The notes: generated by a model from the sequence alone, not told the origin. A stretch of DNA of 64,000 bases from Oleisolibacter albus (GCF_003336875.1 NZ_QGNJ01000005.1:248001-312000), one strand, 5' to 3'. Numbered from the stretch's first letter, positions 1 through 9,500 are shown. Made by a program: numbers and translations.

Positions 1-994
1 CGGCGGCATCCTCGGTGGCGAGCAGCCGCGCCCCCAGATCCGATTTGGCCACACGGCCACCGGCATTGACCCGTGGACCGATGATGAAACCGGCATGATA
101 GGCGTCCATACGTTCATTGACGCCGGCCACGTCGGCCAGGGCGGCGATGCCGGGATTGGCCCGCCTGCCCATGATCTTCAATCCCTGGGCCACGAAGGCG
201 CGGTTGAGCCCCGTGAGCGGAACCACGTCGCAGACCGTCCCCAACGCCACCAGATCCAGCCAGCCCATGAGATCGGGCTCGGGACGCCCCTGCGCGGCGT
301 ACCAGCCGCTGCGGCGCAATTCCCGGTTGACGGCCACCACCAGCAGGAAACTGACACCCACGGCGGCCAGAGTACTCAGCGGCCCACCCGCCGGCTCGTC
401 CAGGCGGTTGGGATTGACCACCGCCACCGCCACCGGCAGCCGCGGCTCGGCCTTGTGGTGATCGACCACCACCACTTCCAGCCCGGCCTCGGCCGCGCCG
501 GCCAGTGGATCGAAGGAGGTCACCCCGCAATCCACGGTCACCACCAGATCGATACCCTCCTGCCGCAGCCGCAGCAGGGCCGGCAGGTTGGGCCCATACC
601 CCTCGGTGATGCGGTCGGGGATGTAGACGCGCAGATCGGCCCCGACGGCGCGGAAGAAGCGGGTCAGCAGGGCGCTGCTGGTGGCACCGTCCACATCGTA
701 ATCGCCGAAAACCGCAACCCTCTGGCCACCGCGGATGGCGGCGGCGACCCGGGCGGCAGCCCGCTCCATGTCCTTCAGGATCGAAGGATCGGGCAGTAGC
801 GCCCGCAGGGTGGGCGACAGGAAACACTCCGCCGCGTCCAGGCTGACTCCACGCCCCGCCAGAAGCCGCCCGACCAGTTCCGGCAGACCGTAACTCTGCG
901 ACAGGGCCAGGGCCAGACGCTCATCCGCCGGCCGGGCCCGCCAGCGCTTGCCGGACAGGGATTGGTCAACGCCGAGAAAGGCGGAATCGGACAT
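1..994 (-). CDS. recJ: Single-stranded-DNA-specific exonuclease RecJ (partial, C-terminus beyond window)
   Basis: RecJ is a 5'-3' single-strand DNA exonuclease of recombination and mismatch repair. The reading frame is open from an ATG at 994 to the left edge, giving about 331 N-terminal residues. The DHH phosphoesterase core is visible: FGDYDVDG near residues 96-103, VTVDCG near 153-158 and VVVVDHH ending near 180, all metal-binding motifs of the family. It is the last visible gene of a minus-strand run alaC-hom-glpX-recJ, an order I recall from related alphaproteobacteria. No clear Shine-Dalgarno precedes the ATG. The C-terminal DHHA1 and OB domains are outside the window. Confidence 0.95.
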   Translation of the reverse strand, partial: MSDSAFLGVDQSLSGKRWRARPADERLALALSQSYGLPELVGRLLAGRGVSLDAAECFLSPTLRALLPDPSILKDMERAAARVAAAIRGGQRVAVFGDYDVDGATSSALLTRFFRAVGADLRVYIPDRITEGYGPNLPALLRLRQEGIDLVVTVDCGVTSFDPLAGAAEAGLEVVVVDHHKAEPRLPVAVAVVNPNRLDEPAGGPLSTLAAVGVSFLLVVAVNRELRRSGWYAAQGRPEPDLMGWLDLVALGTVCDVVPLTGLNRAFVAQGLKIMGRRANPGIAALADVAGVNERMDAYHAGFIIGPRVNAGGRVAKSDLGARLLATEDAA

Positions 995-1062
995 GGCAGG
1001 CAGATCTTTGGACGCTACGGACGGGAGGGGTTCCACTTGAACCCGCCGGCGCCGAAATGCAA

Positions 1063-1093
1063 GCGGCCCGACACCGTTTCCGGGTCGGGCCGC
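1063..1093 (-). terminator. Hairpin between glpX and recJ
   Basis: A perfect 10-bp inverted repeat (gcggcccgac at 1063-1072, gtcgggccgc at 1084-1093) lies just after the glpX stop on the minus strand. The tract that follows it (CTTGCATTT) is only weakly U-rich, so it may be a leaky terminator or an RNA-stabilising stem rather than a full stop before recJ. Confidence 0.45.
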
Positions 1094-1137
1094 CGCACAG
1101 ATCACGGCCACGGCCGGGATGGACCCTGCCGTACCGA

Positions 1138-2166
1138 TCAGGCCTTCGATTCGGGGATGATGCTGGCCTTGGTGCGGAAATTGTGCTGCGCCTCCACATA
1201 GCGCACGGTGCCGCTCTTGGAGCGCATGACCACGGAATGGGTCACAGCCCCGCCGGGGAAGCGGCGCACGCCGCGCAGCATGGTGCCGTTGGTGACGCCG
1301 GTTGCGGCGAACATCACGTCGCCCTTGGCCAGATCCAGCAGCGCGTACTTCTTGGACAGATCGGTGATGCCCCAGCGGCGGGCGCGCTCGCGCTCCTCGT
1401 CGTTGCGGAACAGCAGCCGGCCCTGGAACTGACCGCCGATGCAGCGCAGGGCCGCCGCCGCCAGCACACCCTCCGGCGCCCCGCCGGAGCCCATATAGAT
1501 GTCGATGCCGGCATCGCGCTGGCTGGTGGCGATGACACCGGAGACATCACCGTCACCGATCAGCATGATGCGGGCGCCGGCCTCGCGCACCTTGGCGATC
1601 AGCTCGGCATGGCGCGGGCGGTCCAGCACGCAGACCACCAGTTCAGAGACGTCGGCGCCCTTGGCCTTGGCCAGGTTCTTCAGGTTGTTGCTGACGGTAT
1701 CGTCGAGATCGACCACGCCGTCCGGCAGACCGCCGCCGACGGCGATCTTGTCCATATAGACGTCCGGCGCATTGAGGAAGCCGCCATCCTCGGCCATGGC
1801 GATGACGGCCAGCGAGTTCGGGCCGCCCTTGGCGCAGATGGTGGTGCCCTCCAGGGGATCGAGCGCGATGTCGATCTTCGGGCCGTGGCCCGCACCGACC
1901 TTCTCACCGATATAGAGCATCGGCGCCTCGTCGCGCTCGCCCTCGCCGATCACGACCGTGCCCTCGATGGACAGGCTGTTCAGGGCCTTGCGCATGGCGT
2001 CCACGGCGGCCTGATCCGCGGCCTTCTCGTCGCCGCGCCCCATCAGCAGAGAGGCGCTCAGCGCCGCCGCCTCGGTCACACGCACCACCTCGAGCGCGAG
2101 GTTGCGGTCCATGACCAAGCTGATGTCGCCCCGAACCTCGTCCGGAACGCCGTGATTGTTCGACAT
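1138..2166 (-). CDS. glpX: Class II fructose-1,6-bisphosphatase
   Basis: Converts fructose 1,6-bisphosphate to fructose 6-phosphate in gluconeogenesis and, where present, the Calvin cycle. The 342-residue protein is the normal GlpX length. It shows the family signatures GEGERDEAPMLYIGEKVG near residue 75 and ALDPLEGTT near 100, which supply the Li+-sensitive, metal-dependent phosphatase site, plus GSGGAPEGVLAAAAL further on. It starts 54 bp after the stop of homoserine dehydrogenase and is probably cotranscribed with it. Confidence in the family is high; whether it also acts on sedoheptulose bisphosphate cannot be read from sequence. Confidence 0.96.
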   Translation of the reverse strand: MSNNHGVPDEVRGDISLVMDRNLALEVVRVTEAAALSASLLMGRGDEKAADQAAVDAMRKALNSLSIEGTVVIGEGERDEAPMLYIGEKVGAGHGPKIDIALDPLEGTTICAKGGPNSLAVIAMAEDGGFLNAPDVYMDKIAVGGGLPDGVVDLDDTVSNNLKNLAKAKGADVSELVVCVLDRPRHAELIAKVREAGARIMLIGDGDVSGVIATSQRDAGIDIYMGSGGAPEGVLAAAALRCIGGQFQGRLLFRNDEERERARRWGITDLSKKYALLDLAKGDVMFAATGVTNGTMLRGVRRFPGGAVTHSVVMRSKSGTVRYVEAQHNFRTKASIIPESKA

Positions 2167-2220
2167 ACTCAGTTTCCCCCTTCGCTTTGCGGACGCGGCT
2201 GTTGGCCTGTGCCAGCGTCC

Positions 2221-3519
2221 TCAGAAGTCCTCTATACGGATCATGCGCGGCGGCTCAAGCACCGCGTCCAGGCTGCCGATCACGGACAGGGCCCGCTGCA
2301 TGGCCGCCTCCTCGGTATCGTGCGTGGTCAGCACCACCGGGACCGCCTCGCCCGGCGCGCGCCCGCGCTGCAGAAACGCCTCCATGGACACGTTCTGATC
2401 GCGCAGGGCCGCCGCAATGTCGGCAATGACGCCCGGCCGGTCCAGCACCATCAGCCGCACATAATAGCGGCCGCGGCGGCGGTCGATGGGGGCGGCCTGC
2501 AACGGCACCAGCTGCGCCGCCGGAATTCCGAAGGTCGGCGTGGCACGGCCGCGGGCGATGTCCACCAGATCCGCCACCACAGCCGAAGCGGTGGGGCCGG
2601 CCCCGGCACCCCGGCCGACCAGCACCACTTTGTCCACGAAATCTCCATCGGCGACCACGGCGTTGAAGACGCCATCGGTGGCGCCGATGGGACTCCCGAT
2701 CGGGACCATGCAGGGGTGAACGCGCTGCTCGATGCCCCGATCGGTGGCGCGGGCGATGCCCAGCAGCCGGATGCGGTAGCCCAACTCGTCGGCATACTGG
2801 ATGTCCAGCGCCGTGATGTGGCGGATGCCCTCCACATGGACGGCGTTGAAATCGACCTTGCAGCCGAAGGCGACCCCGGTCAGCACAGCCAGCTTGTGGG
2901 CGGCATCAATGCCGTCAATGTCGAAGCTGGGATCGGCCTCGGCATAGCCCAGGCGCTGCGCGTCGGCCAGCACCTCGGCGAATTCCCGGCCGGTCGTGCG
3001 CATCTCGGTCAGGATATAGTTGCAGGTGCCATTAAGGATGCCGTGGACCGCGCGCAGGGCATTGGCCGCCAGCCCTTCGCGCAGCCCCTTGATGGCCGGG
3101 ATGCCACCGGCCACCGCCGCCTCATAGGCCAGGGTCAGGCCCCGTTCCTCGGCCGCCAGAGCCAAATCGGCGCCATGATGGGCCAGCAGGGCCTTGTTGG
3201 CCGTGACCACGTGCCGGCCACGGGCCAGCGCCGCCTCGACGGTACGCTTGGCAATGCCGTCGGACCCGCCGATCAGTTCGACCACCACGTCGAGATCGGG
3301 ATCGGCGGCGAGCTGGGCCGCATCCTCGTACCAGCGCACCCCGGTGAGATCGACGCCGCGGTCGCGATTGCGGTCACGGGCGCTGACAGCGGTGACGATC
3401 AAGGGACGCCCGCACCGCTGCGCCAGTTGCCGGGCCTGCTGGTTCAGCAGCTTCAGCACACCGGCACCGACGGTGCCGAGCCCGGCCACACCGATCTTCA
3501 AGGGGGTCGCAGCGCTCAT
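2221..3519 (-). CDS. hom: Homoserine dehydrogenase
   Basis: Reduces aspartate semialdehyde to homoserine, the branch point to threonine and methionine. The ATG at 3519 gives 432 residues beginning MSAATPLKIGVAGLGTVGAG, which places the Rossmann GxGxxG at the usual N-terminus; a longer open frame upstream overlaps the aminotransferase and is not used. The catalytic middle contains NGTCNYILTEM, and a C-terminal ACT domain (RYYVRLMVLDRPGVIADIA, about residue 350 on) suggests feedback control by threonine, as known for the family. It follows the aminotransferase by 11 bp, so the two are almost certainly one operon. Confidence 0.97.
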   Translation of the reverse strand: MSAATPLKIGVAGLGTVGAGVLKLLNQQARQLAQRCGRPLIVTAVSARDRNRDRGVDLTGVRWYEDAAQLAADPDLDVVVELIGGSDGIAKRTVEAALARGRHVVTANKALLAHHGADLALAAEERGLTLAYEAAVAGGIPAIKGLREGLAANALRAVHGILNGTCNYILTEMRTTGREFAEVLADAQRLGYAEADPSFDIDGIDAAHKLAVLTGVAFGCKVDFNAVHVEGIRHITALDIQYADELGYRIRLLGIARATDRGIEQRVHPCMVPIGSPIGATDGVFNAVVADGDFVDKVVLVGRGAGAGPTASAVVADLVDIARGRATPTFGIPAAQLVPLQAAPIDRRRGRYYVRLMVLDRPGVIADIAAALRDQNVSMEAFLQRGRAPGEAVPVVLTTHDTEEAAMQRALSVIGSLDAVLEPPRMIRIEDF

Positions 3520-3530
3520 CCAGGGTCCTT

Positions 3531-4751
3531 TCACGGGGTGGCCGCCCCCATGGGGGCGTTCTGCTTGCGGGCACGGTCCAGGAACGTCTTGATGCTGCGG
3601 CAGGCCTGGCGGATACGCTGGGTGTTCTCGACCAGGCCGAAGCGCACATGGCTGTCGCCATATTCCCCGAAGCCGATTCCGGGGCTGACGGCCACCTTGG
3701 CCTCCTGCATCAGCAGTTTGGCGAAGTCCAGGCTGCCCATCTCGGCGAAAGGCTCGGGAATGCGGGCCCAGACGAACATGCTGGCATTGGGCGCCGGCAC
3801 CTTCCAACCGGCCTGGGCCAGTCCCTCCACCAGCACATCGCGGCGCTGACGGTACATCTCACGGATCTCCAGCACACAGTCCTGCGGGCCGTTCAGCGCA
3901 GCCGTGGCCGCCACCTGGATCGGGGTGAAGGCACCGTAATCCACATAGGATTTGAACTTGGCCAGGGCACCGATCAGCGTCTTCGAGCCGACACCGAAGC
4001 CCACGCGCCATCCCGGCATGTTGTAAGTCTTCGACAGGCTGTTGAACTCGACCGTGATCTCCCGCGCCTCGGGAATCTGCAACACCGACGGTGGCGGATT
4101 GCCGTCGAAATAGATCTCGGCATAGGCGATATCGGACAGGATGTAGATCCCGTGCTTCAGGCAGAGATCCACGATCGGCCGGTAGAAATCCAACGTCACC
4201 GTCTGGCCGGTCGGATTGGCCGGAAAGCTGACGATCAGGGCGCTGGGTTTCGGCACACTGTGCTTGATGGCACGTTCCAGAGCCGGAACGAACCCGTCCA
4301 GCCCGTCGCTGACCGGGATATGGCGCAGGGCGGCGCCGGCCAGCATGAAGCCGAAGGGATGGATGGGATAGCTGGGATTGGGCACCAGAATGACGTCACC
4401 GGGGCTGGTGATGGCCTGGGCCAGATTGGCCAGCCCCTCCTTCGAACCGATGGTGACGCAGGCTTCCGTCTCCGGATCGATATCGACGTCGAAACGACGC
4501 TTGTAATAGGCGCTGATGGCGCGGCGCAGGCCGGGAATGCCCCGGCTCTGGCTGTAGCGGTGCGTCCTGGGATTCTGCACCGCCTCGACCAGCTTGGCCA
4601 CGATGTGGGGCGGCGTCGGCTGATCGGGATTGCCCATGCCCATATCGATGATGTCCTCGCCCGCCGCTCGGGCCTTGGCCTTCATCGCGTTCACTTCGGC
4701 GAACACATAGGGCGGCAGGCGCTTGATGCGGTGGAATTCGGGCTGGGACAT
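3531..4751 (-). CDS. PLP-dependent class I aminotransferase (AlaC / LL-diaminopimelate aminotransferase type)
   Basis: A fold-type I aminotransferase of 406 residues. It has the substrate-loop motif GMGNPDQPTP near residue 39, NPTGQ near 178, and the PLP-lysine motif SLSKTYNMPGWRVGF near 244. Annotations of close relatives alternate between LL-diaminopimelate aminotransferase and alanine/valine aminotransferase AlaC; the sequence does not settle substrate. Its position directly upstream of hom fits a role in aspartate-family or branched amino acid metabolism. Start is the ATG at 4751 giving MSQPEFHRIKRLPPY, which matches the usual N-terminus of this group. Confidence 0.9.
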   Translation of the reverse strand: MSQPEFHRIKRLPPYVFAEVNAMKAKARAAGEDIIDMGMGNPDQPTPPHIVAKLVEAVQNPRTHRYSQSRGIPGLRRAISAYYKRRFDVDIDPETEACVTIGSKEGLANLAQAITSPGDVILVPNPSYPIHPFGFMLAGAALRHIPVSDGLDGFVPALERAIKHSVPKPSALIVSFPANPTGQTVTLDFYRPIVDLCLKHGIYILSDIAYAEIYFDGNPPPSVLQIPEAREITVEFNSLSKTYNMPGWRVGFGVGSKTLIGALAKFKSYVDYGAFTPIQVAATAALNGPQDCVLEIREMYRQRRDVLVEGLAQAGWKVPAPNASMFVWARIPEPFAEMGSLDFAKLLMQEAKVAVSPGIGFGEYGDSHVRFGLVENTQRIRQACRSIKTFLDRARKQNAPMGAATP

Positions 4752-4864
4752 GGGATCAGGCCACCATGGGCTGCAAGGAGTCGGGAGTCCTATGTACCGC
4801 CGGCCACGGGGGGAGGCGACAGGATTTTCGAACGAACCTCTCCTGTCATTTCTGGGGGCCTCGC

Positions 4865-5305
4865 CTATTGCGGAATCGGCGCCGGCGGCGGCGGCGGCTG
4901 ATCGGGAACGGCCGGCAGGCCGGTCCCGGGATCAATGGCGCGGCCACTGGTGGGTGCCTGCCGCAGTTGACCGGCCGCCGCCTCCCCCTGGGAACGGTCC
5001 GCCTGCAGGCGGTCCAGCAGGGTCTGCCGCTCGGCCGGAGTCGAGAATTCCTGCGGTCGGGGCGGCACGGCGGCCAGGCTTGGCCACTGGGCCAGATGCG
5101 GATCGGCCCGCCGCACCGGCCGCTGGCCGGTGAGAACGGCCTGCGGGTCCTTGTCGGTCAGGGTCGCGGCGGGGGCAGGCCCATCATCGAAGACGATATC
5201 CGGCATGGAAACGTCGGCACAGCCGCTCAGACCGCCGAGAACGCAAAACGCGAACAGGAGACGGCGGTTTCGAGGCAGGGAAGAGAGTGCAGCGGTGAAA
5301 GTCAT
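4865..5305 (-). CDS. Hypothetical lipoprotein with proline-rich tail
   Basis: A 146-residue protein with a lipoprotein signal: a basic start (RNRR), a hydrophobic stretch and a lipobox LSGC with Cys near residue 29. After the Cys the chain is low-complexity and Pro/Gln-rich, ending in QPPPPPAPIPQ. I recognise no domain. It lies 113 bp upstream of the aminotransferase on the same strand and is divergent from phaC. It is probably exported and lipid-anchored; no function is proposed. Confidence 0.7.
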   Translation of the reverse strand: MTFTAALSSLPRNRRLLFAFCVLGGLSGCADVSMPDIVFDDGPAPAATLTDKDPQAVLTGQRPVRRADPHLAQWPSLAAVPPRPQEFSTPAERQTLLDRLQADRSQGEAAAGQLRQAPTSGRAIDPGTGLPAVPDQPPPPPAPIPQ

Positions 5306-5468
5306 GGCCGGATCGTGTATGAAAAAGAAGACGGCGGCAAGCCAAGCCTCTCGGCCCGGCGCCGCGGATCATTGTTGGTTCCTGGCCCGTCGGGCCACAG
5401 CCCGCCTGTCCGGGACAGGGCGCCCGACCAGAGCCCACCACGCACTGCGAAGGGATGGAAAGAAGACC

Positions 5469-7274
5469 ATGGCAGACGCGCAAGGCCCCGAGATCAAGCT
5501 GCCGGACCCGGTTGAACTGTCCCGCGCCATGGCGCGGATCGCCGAACAGAGCCAGAAGCTGGTGTCGGATTTCCTGGCCCGGCAGGCCGAATCGGCAGCC
5601 AGCCCCGGCTCGCCCGACCCGGCCAACATCGGCTCGGCCTTCCTGGAAATGACAGCCCGGATGATGGCCGACCCCGCCAAGCTGATGCAGGCGCAGCTGA
5701 GCCTGTGGCAGGATTACATGACGCTGTGGCAACGGACCACGGCCCGGCTGATGGGCCAGGACGCCGAACCGGTGATCCGGCCGACCAAGGAGGACCGGCG
5801 CTTTAAGGACAGCGCCTGGGACGAGAACGCCCTGTTCGATTACATCAAACAGTCCTATCTGCTGACGGCCCGCTGGCTTCAATCCACGGTCCATGGCGTT
5901 GACGGGCTGGACGCCCACACCGCCCGCAAGGTCGATTTCTATACCCGCCAGTTCGTCGATGCGATGGCGCCCTCGAACTTCGCCATGACCAACCCCGAGG
6001 TGCTGCGCACCACGCTGGAGACCGGGGGCGAAAATCTGGTCAAGGGGCTGGAGAATCTGCTGGGCGACCTGGAGCGGGGCAAGGGTCAGCTGGCCATCTC
6101 CATGACCGACTACAAGAAGTTCGAGGTCGGCAAGAACATCGCCGTGACGCCGGGCAAGGTGGTGTTCCAGAACGCTATGATGCAGCTGATCCAGTATGCG
6201 CCCACCACGGAGCAGCAGTTCCGCCGGCCGCTTTTGATCGTCCCGCCCTGGATCAACAAGTTCTACATCCTGGACCTGCGTCCGCAGAACAGCCTGGTGA
6301 AATGGCTGACCGACCAGGGGCACACGGTTTTCGTGATCTCCTGGGTCAATCCGGACGAGTCCCTGGCCGAGAAGACCTGGGACGATTACATGACCGAGGG
6401 GCCGCTGGCCGCATTCGATGCCATCGAACAGGCCACGGGCGAGCGGGAGCTGAATGTCATCGGCTACTGCATCGGCGGCACGCTGCTGTCCAGCACCCTG
6501 GCCTATCTCTCGGCCACGACGGGCACAGAGCGCATCAAGAGCGCCATGTATCTGGTCACCCTGGTCGATTTCCAGGAGCCGGGCGAGCTGTCCGTCTTCA
6601 TCGACGAGGAACAGCTGCGCATGCTGGAGGAGAAGATGGCCCAGGAGGGCTATCTCAACGGCCAGACCATGTCCGTCACCTTCAACATGCTGCGGGCCAA
6701 TGACCTGATCTGGTCGTTCGTGGTCAACAATTACCTGCTGGGCAAGGACCCCTTCCCCTTCGACCTGCTGTACTGGAACTCCGACACCACACGGATGCCC
6801 AGGGCCATGCACAGCTTCTATCTGCGCAACATGTACCAGAAGAATCTGCTGGTGCAGCCGGGCGGCATCAGCATCAAGGGGGTGCCAATCGACCTGCGCA
6901 AGATCGAGGTCCCGACCTTCATGCTGTCCACGCGCGAGGACCATATCGCCCCGTGGAAATCGACTTATGCCGCGACCCAGCTTTACAGCGGCCCGGTGAA
7001 GTTCGTGCTGGCCGCCTCCGGCCACATCGCCGGCGTCGTCAATCCGCCGTCGGCCGAGAAATACAGCCACTTCCTGAATCCGAAGTGCCCCAAGGACCCG
7101 GAACAGTGGCTGACCGGCTCCAAGCAGGTGCCGGGCAGCTGGTGGCCGGACTATGCCAAGTGGGTGGCGAAATATGCCGGCGGCAAGGTGCCGGCGCGCG
7201 TGCCCGGAACCGGCGGCCTCCCCGCCATCGAGGAGGCGCCCGGCAGCTACGTCAAGGTGCGCTCCACCGACTGA
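5469..7274 (+). CDS. phaC: Class I poly(3-hydroxyalkanoate) synthase PhaC
   Basis: Polymerises (R)-3-hydroxyacyl-CoA into PHA storage granules. The 601-residue length is that of class I synthases. It has the N-terminal PhaC domain and the lipase-like box GYCIGG, with the nucleophile Cys at residue 334. The acid and base of the triad are expected in TREDHIAPW and SGHIAGVVNPP near the C-terminus; WxxxYxxW-type and PPWINKFY motifs are also present. The ATG at 5469 is preceded by an A/G-rich GGAAAGAAG, which selects it over the longer upstream frame that overlaps the lipoprotein gene. No phaA, phaB or phasin gene is adjacent, so monomer supply is encoded elsewhere. Confidence 0.97.
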   Translation: MADAQGPEIKLPDPVELSRAMARIAEQSQKLVSDFLARQAESAASPGSPDPANIGSAFLEMTARMMADPAKLMQAQLSLWQDYMTLWQRTTARLMGQDAEPVIRPTKEDRRFKDSAWDENALFDYIKQSYLLTARWLQSTVHGVDGLDAHTARKVDFYTRQFVDAMAPSNFAMTNPEVLRTTLETGGENLVKGLENLLGDLERGKGQLAISMTDYKKFEVGKNIAVTPGKVVFQNAMMQLIQYAPTTEQQFRRPLLIVPPWINKFYILDLRPQNSLVKWLTDQGHTVFVISWVNPDESLAEKTWDDYMTEGPLAAFDAIEQATGERELNVIGYCIGGTLLSSTLAYLSATTGTERIKSAMYLVTLVDFQEPGELSVFIDEEQLRMLEEKMAQEGYLNGQTMSVTFNMLRANDLIWSFVVNNYLLGKDPFPFDLLYWNSDTTRMPRAMHSFYLRNMYQKNLLVQPGGISIKGVPIDLRKIEVPTFMLSTREDHIAPWKSTYAATQLYSGPVKFVLAASGHIAGVVNPPSAEKYSHFLNPKCPKDPEQWLTGSKQVPGSWWPDYAKWVAKYAGGKVPARVPGTGGLPAIEEAPGSYVKVRSTD

Positions 7275-7280
7275 GGGCGG

Positions 7281-7311
7281 GCAGCGGCGCGGAGAGGCTC
7301 CGCGCCGCTGC
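7281..7311. terminator. Strong hairpin between convergent phaC and gamma carbonic anhydrase genes
   Basis: A perfect 14-bp stem (7281-7294 with 7298-7311) closes a 3-base loop directly after the phaC stop, followed on the plus strand by CTGTGCTTT. It most likely ends phaC transcription and may serve both converging genes. Confidence 0.75.
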
Positions 7312-7346
7312 CTGTGCTTTCAGGGCATCCGGCAGCAGGACGTCCG

Positions 7347-7892
7347 TCAGCCCGGCATGTCGAGATACTGGCGGGCCAGGGAGGCGTAATGCGGCCCGGC
7401 CTTGGTCAGGTTGAGCTTTTCCTCATCGGTCAGGGGGCGGATGAAGCGGGCGGGGCTGCCGCCCCACAATTCGCCCGCCTTCACCCGCTTGCCCGGTGTC
7501 ACCAGCGCCCCGGCCGCCACCATGGCGCCGGCCTCCACCACCACGCCGTCCATGACACAGGCCTTCATACCGATGAAGGCCCCATCCTCGATCACGCAGC
7601 CATGCAGCAGGGCCAGATGCCCGACCAGCACATTGTCGCCGATATAGGTGCCGAACTTGCCGGTGGTGCAGTGGACGACACTGCCATCCTGGATGTTGGT
7701 GCCCTTGCCGATGCGGATCTCATGCACGTCGCCACGCACGGTGACGTTGAACCACAGGCTGGACCCGGCCCCGATCTCCACATCGCCGATGATGACCGCA
7801 TTGGCGAGGAAGGCCGAGGGATCGATGGTCGGCCGCTTGCCGCCGAAGGGCAGGATCAGCGGCGCCATGGTCGGGCGTTGCTCGGTGCTCAT
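7347..7892 (-). CDS. Gamma carbonic anhydrase family protein
   Basis: A left-handed beta-helix (hexapeptide-repeat) protein of 181 residues. The hexapeptide turns run from NAVIIGDVEIG to EAGAMVAAGALVTPG. The three metal-binding His positions of the gamma class are present, in GSVVHCTTG and VGHLALLHGC. The family includes YrdA/PaaY-like proteins whose carbonic anhydrase activity is often low. An ATG at 7892 gives MSTEQRPTM; the internal ATG at 7868 is an alternative. It ends a minus-strand run after argC (29-bp gap). Confidence 0.88.
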   Translation of the reverse strand: MSTEQRPTMAPLILPFGGKRPTIDPSAFLANAVIIGDVEIGAGSSLWFNVTVRGDVHEIRIGKGTNIQDGSVVHCTTGKFGTYIGDNVLVGHLALLHGCVIEDGAFIGMKACVMDGVVVEAGAMVAAGALVTPGKRVKAGELWGGSPARFIRPLTDEEKLNLTKAGPHYASLARQYLDMPG

Positions 7893-7921
7893 GCTCGGCG
7901 TCCTTTCCCGGTCGTGCCGGC

Positions 7922-8989
7922 TTACGGGAACTGCGGCACCACATCCAGCCCCAGCGTCTCCGCGAAGCCGCACTGGATGTTCATGTTCTGAATGGCCTGA
8001 CCCGAGGCGCCCTTGACGAGATTGTCGATGGCCGACAGCAGGATGGCGCGGCCGGGCAGGCGGTCGGCGAACACATTCATCAGGCAGAAGTTGGCGCCGC
8101 GGATATGCCGGGTCTGCGGGGCCTGCCCCATCGGCAGCACGCGCACGAACGGCTCGTCGGCATAGCGGGCGGCCAGGGTCTCGCGCAGATCGGCGGCCGT
8201 GGTGCCCCGCTTCAGCCGGACATAGATCGACGACAGGATGCCGCGGGCCATGGGCATGAGGTGCGGGGTGAAATTGACCAGCACCGGCCGGCCGGCGGCC
8301 TGGCTCAGCCCCTGCTCGATCTCCGGTGCATGGCGGTGGGTGGCGATGCCATAGGCGTGGATGCCCTCGGCCACCTCGCCATAGAGGTTGGCCTGCTTGG
8401 CGTCGCGGCCGGCGCCGGAGACACCCGACTTGGCATCGATGATGATGTCGTCCGCCTCGATCAGACCGTCGCGCAGCAGCGGGATCAGCGGCAGCTGGCT
8501 GCTGGTGGGATAGCAGCCGGGATTGGCCACCAGACGCGCCTCGCGGATGGCGGCGCGGTTGATCTCGCACAGGCCGTACACTGCCTCCTGCTGCAGCGCC
8601 GGCGCCTTGTGCTCATGCCCATACCACTGGGCATAGCTCTCCACATCGGCCAGACGGAAATCTGCGGACAGGTCGCAGATCTTCAGCGTCGGCGGCAGGC
8701 CGGCGATGACCTCCTGCGTGGTGCCGTGCGGCAGGGCGCAGAAGACGAAGTCGATGCCGCTCCAATCCACCTCGGCGATCTTCACCAGGTCCGGCAGATC
8801 GTAGGGGGCCAGATGCGGGAAAACCTCGGCCAGGGGGCGGCCCGCCTGACGCTCACCCGTCAGGGCCGCGATCTCAACGCGCGGATGGCGCAGCAGCAGC
8901 CGCACCAGATCGGCCCCGGTGTAACCGGAGGCGCCGAGAATGGCGACGCGGAGGGGGGCGGAATCGGCGGTCGCGGATTGGGCCGTCAT
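7922..8989 (-). CDS. argC: N-acetyl-gamma-glutamyl-phosphate reductase
   Basis: Third enzyme of arginine synthesis, reducing N-acetylglutamyl phosphate to the semialdehyde. The 355-residue protein has an N-terminal Rossmann motif (AILGASGYTGADLVRLL), the active-site Cys in VANPGCYPTS, and the HRHAPEIEQ and NFTPHLMPM segments that carry the conserved catalytic His and substrate loop of the long-form family. The start at 8989 (MTAQSATADSAPLRVAILGA) puts the nucleotide-binding motif near residue 15. It lies between a GNAT gene (46 bp upstream) and the gamma carbonic anhydrase gene. Confidence 0.96.
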   Translation of the reverse strand: MTAQSATADSAPLRVAILGASGYTGADLVRLLLRHPRVEIAALTGERQAGRPLAEVFPHLAPYDLPDLVKIAEVDWSGIDFVFCALPHGTTQEVIAGLPPTLKICDLSADFRLADVESYAQWYGHEHKAPALQQEAVYGLCEINRAAIREARLVANPGCYPTSSQLPLIPLLRDGLIEADDIIIDAKSGVSGAGRDAKQANLYGEVAEGIHAYGIATHRHAPEIEQGLSQAAGRPVLVNFTPHLMPMARGILSSIYVRLKRGTTAADLRETLAARYADEPFVRVLPMGQAPQTRHIRGANFCLMNVFADRLPGRAILLSAIDNLVKGASGQAIQNMNIQCGFAETLGLDVVPQFP

Positions 8990-9035
8990 CGTCAGGGTCC
9001 TTGCAGCAGTCTCACCGGCCGTCAGCCGGGGCGGA

Positions 9036-9500
9036 TTACAGATACAGCTTGAAACCGGTATGTGACGCTTCAAATCCCAAACGCTGGTAAAACCTGTGCG
9101 CATCACTGCGGCTGTTGCTGCTGCTCAGCTGCACCAGCCCGCAGCCGCGGGCCCGGGCCATGTCCAGGCAGGACTGGATCAGCGCCTGCCCCAACCCCTG
9201 GCCGCGCAGGTCGGAGGCGACCCGAACCGACTCCACGGTGCAGCGGCGCAATCCCTGCTGCGCCAATTGGCGGCTGTAGGTCAGCGTGGCCATGCCGACG
9301 ACGCGCCCTGCCAGATCCAGCACCAGCATTTCCGTGTTCGGGTCCAGCTGCATCTCATCCCAGGCGACCTCATAGGGGGTCAGATCGTCGGTCTGTTCCC
9401 GTCCGCGTCCCAGCACATCGTCCTGCAACAGGGCCACCAGGGCCGGAAGATCCTGGATCTGGGCGATCCGGACCGTGACCTCATCCACCAGCGCTGCCAT
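9036..9500 (-). CDS. GNAT-family N-acetyltransferase
   Basis: A single GNAT domain of 154 residues. The acetyl-CoA pyrophosphate loop is seen in RVASDLRGQGLGQALIQ (Q/RxxGxG/A motif), and motif B in RFYQRLGFEASHTGFK. The substrate cannot be told from sequence. It is immediately upstream of argC, so it may be cotranscribed; it is not an ArgA-type synthase by length or by domain content. Confidence 0.85.
   Translation of the reverse strand: MAALVDEVTVRIAQIQDLPALVALLQDDVLGRGREQTDDLTPYEVAWDEMQLDPNTEMLVLDLAGRVVGMATLTYSRQLAQQGLRRCTVESVRVASDLRGQGLGQALIQSCLDMARARGCGLVQLSSSNSRSDAHRFYQRLGFEASHTGFKLYL

Noticed and set aside
1057-3849. A 930-codon plus-strand open frame opposite glpX, hom and part of the aminotransferase gene
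   Set aside because: It is a GC-rich antisense shadow with low-complexity His/Gly/Gln composition and no domain; the minus-strand genes are unmistakable.
5184-7070. A 628-codon minus-strand open frame opposite phaC
   Set aside because: Antisense shadow of the PHA synthase gene.
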